From NCBI GenBank assembly GCA_963576735.1, contig OY755189.1:2480001-2544000 (forward strand): 64,000 bases of DNA, given 5' to 3'. This DNA is from Bedellia somnulentella. Taxonomy: Eukaryota; Arthropoda; Insecta; Lepidoptera; Bedelliidae. This document shows, piece by piece, positions 63,658-64,000 of this stretch. Each line of letters starts with the position of its first letter. The stretch's first letter is position 1. The notes beneath the pieces were generated by a model. It did not search any database and was not told the DNA's origin. It worked only from the letters and a program-made list of their open reading frames with translations. The position numbers were made by a program, and so were the translations under genes.

Positions 63658-64000
63658 TGCTATAATAAAAGTAAAGTGGTATCAAAGGTGGAAGAGATAG
63701 CAAAATAAAGAACAGTGATGTGTGTAGAATGATTTTAATGCACTTCATGTCTTTTTAAAGGTGTAGTACAAAACCACGATGTTTTGTAGGAAATATTAGG
63801 TGATTTTTAAGTGAACCTATCACTAAAATTCACCTCACCTCTAAGAAAGTCATATTTTATTTGTCGTTAGATTGTGATTTTAATCATTAACTCCTAATTG
63901 TTTCTTTACATACTAAACACTTACTTTAATACAAAACCCTTGTCTCCCGAACTATGGAATGTTGTACTAAAGCAAGACTAGGAAGCTAAAAGCTATAACT
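63658..64000. other. Intergenic DNA to window end
   Basis: AT-rich; no gene. 63680-63790 (GGTGGAAGAGATAGCAAAAT) may be a decayed SINE-A piece. Confidence 0.35.

Overview
The window reads as nuclear DNA of an insect, most likely a moth or butterfly (Lepidoptera). It is AT-rich and gene-poor. It is packed with short interspersed repeats, small Helitrons with A|TC...CTAG|T ends, tRNA-derived SINEs, MITEs with inverted ends, and broken LINE reverse transcriptases. No prokaryotic operon, phage or CRISPR feature is present. The order-level assignment is my inference from repeat types; no species can be named.

Host genes. Three minus-strand traces look like host genes rather than transposons. (i) The last three coding exons of one gene lie at 37085-36895, 35643-35530 and 33502-33368. 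Splice phases agree, and a poly(A) signal starts directly after the stop. I do not recognise the protein. (ii) A first coding exon (28717-28601; 39 codons and a GTGAGT donor) sits behind a GC-rich promoter with an NRF1/Ewg-like palindrome and a CCAAT box. (iii) A TATA-type promoter and non-coding first exon lie near 18130-17837. The rest of genes (ii) and (iii) was not found.

Repeats. Two very abundant families dominate. SINE-A is about 245 bp and begins near GCTGTGTAGTGTCGGCTTAG. SINE-B is about 165 bp; its sense strand still encodes a LINE-like C-terminus ending YPNGN. Both end in the same 3' stretch, GTGAGTATATG(TATG)n, and several A and B copies have clear target-site duplications (TSDs), so both moved by target-primed reverse transcription. 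In orientation labels, + means the TATG tail is at the right-hand end. SINE-C is a roughly 370 bp tRNA-derived SINE with a different tail (TTATG repeats). A second tRNA-derived SINE, called H here, also occurs.

DNA elements are four Helitron pieces; a 495 bp PIF/Harbinger-like MITE with TTA duplication; a 924 bp long-TIR element; two long-armed inverted-repeat elements; and MITE families D, F and K. An OTU-protease-like coding remnant lies beside one long inverted repeat. LINE remnants are one large, nearly complete ORF2 (2.4-5.4 kb), one antisense RT (59.6-61.0 kb), RTE-type 3' ends, and a conserved retroelement C-terminus at 10.1 kb.

Layout. 0-6 kb: LINE-1. 6-14 kb: SINEs, including B nested in A, and a long-TIR element. 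14.6-16.8 kb: the OTU element and palindrome. 17.8-18.1 kb: promoter. 19-28 kb: dense SINEs and a 954 bp Helitron between head-to-head B copies. 28.6-28.9 kb: first exon and promoter. 31-33 kb: MITEs. 33.3-37.1 kb: the host gene 3' end, invaded by SINEs. 37-59 kb: SINEs and MITEs, with a 620 bp tandem duplication at 49.9-51.1 kb. 59.6-61 kb: LINE-2. 61-64 kb: MITE-F and Helitrons.
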